64,000 nt of DNA from Candidatus Babeliales bacterium (GTDB lineage Bacteria > Babelota > Babeliae > Babelales > RVW-14), in contig JAIEPG010000002.1 in NCBI GenBank assembly GCA_019749895.1, forward strand, positions 259,750 to 323,749, written 5' to 3'. The notes under the pieces are model-generated. The model did not search any database. It saw only the letters and a list, made by a program, of their open reading frames with translations, and was not told the origin of the DNA. The position numbers and the translations under genes were made by a program. Below, one piece after another: positions 63,718 to 64,000 of the stretch. Positions within the stretch are counted from its first letter, which is position 1. The number at the start of each line of letters is the position of its first letter.

Positions 63718-64000
63718 TTATCTTTGCAGTTGGTCATCAACAATCGCACTGAGCATTGTTTTCGCTTCTCTCTCAATGCAGCCAATATCTTGTCCCATTG
63801 CGTTTATCAAGGTTTTATGCAGATTTAATTCCACGCATTCTTGGTTTTGGTGGTGTTTGGTAACCAGCACAGGAATTGTTTTGGCAAATCGTTCATAGGT
63901 TGCGATTTTCTCTTGCCCACGCAATGTGACAAAACCTTGCACAAGGTCTTCTAGATGTGGTGAAACTTCTCTAGTTATTTGTTTCATTCTGATGCAAGCA
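63718..64000 (-). CDS. Paralogue-array protein, N-terminus outside window
   Basis: The frame is open from the stop at 63718 to the window edge, with an in-frame ATG at 63987. The visible part aligns with the C-terminal half of the 188-residue neighbour, and the residues before that ATG continue the alignment, so the real start with a signal peptide should lie beyond base 64000. The core H-H-Q-N-Q-E and N-L-H-K-T-L are kept. Function unknown. Confidence 0.6.
   Translation of the reverse strand, partial: ACIRMKQITREVSPHLEDLVQGFVTLRGQEKIATYERFAKTIPVLVTKHHQNQECVELNLHKTLINAMGQDIGCIEREAKTMLSAIVDDQLQR

Noticed and set aside
1-64000. tRNA genes, CRISPR arrays, insertion sequences, prophage genes
   Set aside because: Gaps between genes were read for T-loop motifs, spaced direct repeats and transposase or integrase motifs; none was convincing.

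Overview
The window reads as a piece of chromosome from a Gram-negative bacterium with a small, moderately AT-rich, host-associated type of genome. The best guess is a member of Candidatus Dependentiae (TM6/Babeliae); this is an inference from gene content, not from a marker phylogeny. The evidence is an outer-membrane assembly and maintenance set (BamA, an LptA-like protein, two SurA/PpiC-type chaperones, a 3D-domain/MltA-like enzyme), many importers (three APC amino-acid permeases, an alanine/glycine:cation symporter, a nucleoside transporter, BioY), a membrane pyrophosphatase, exported ankyrin proteins, and several families of exported proteins with no recognisable relatives. Genes are tightly packed, often overlapping or convergent with no spacer, and no gap exceeds 300 bases. 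I see no tRNA, rRNA, CRISPR array or insertion sequence. The only structured RNA gene found is RNase P RNA.

Layout. 1-9.6 kb: a large MscS-type channel (cut by the window edge), a RecO-like protein, an exported 3D-domain protein, BamA and a membrane-anchored alpha/beta hydrolase. 9.9-18.6 kb: a 904-residue exported coiled-coil protein, a zinc-ribbon peptide, TsaB, RsmE, GpmI, an amino-acid permease and BioY. 18.8-24.9 kb: membrane pyrophosphatase, an LptA-like cluster and MutL. 24.9-32.9 kb, all minus strand: WecB, WecC and a two-domain oxidoreductase (nucleotide-sugar/polysaccharide work), then an unknown membrane protein and two SurA/PpiC-type folding factors. 33.1-37.0 kb: three transporters in a row.

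37.1-44.0 kb is the most lineage-specific stretch: seven consecutive minus-strand genes, each beginning with a signal peptide. Three are tandem paralogues with a Rossmann-like glycine motif and four are ankyrin-repeat proteins. 44.1-48.0 kb: TyrS and a cluster of M50/site-2-protease relatives in which only one of four domains keeps the full active site. 48.2-52.8 kb: two paralogous membrane-TPR proteins resembling TMTC-type glycosyltransferases. 52.9-57.9 kb: phosphoglucose/phosphomannose isomerase, L31, RF1, nucleoside transporter and MnmA. 58.0-62.2 kb: an exported putative cysteine peptidase, an NAPE-PLD-like metallo-beta-lactamase-fold enzyme, a block of palindromic repeats, a membrane ORF running into rnpB, and a PASTA protein. 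62.1-64 kb: an array of small exported paralogues that continues past the window.

Together the genes suggest a cell that imports amino acids, nucleosides and biotin, gains ion gradient from pyrophosphate, keeps a full outer membrane, and exports many proteins that may meet a host. The strongest candidates for undescribed biology are the tandem exported Rossmann-motif family, the M50 protease/pseudoprotease cluster and the exported Cys-His-Asp protein.
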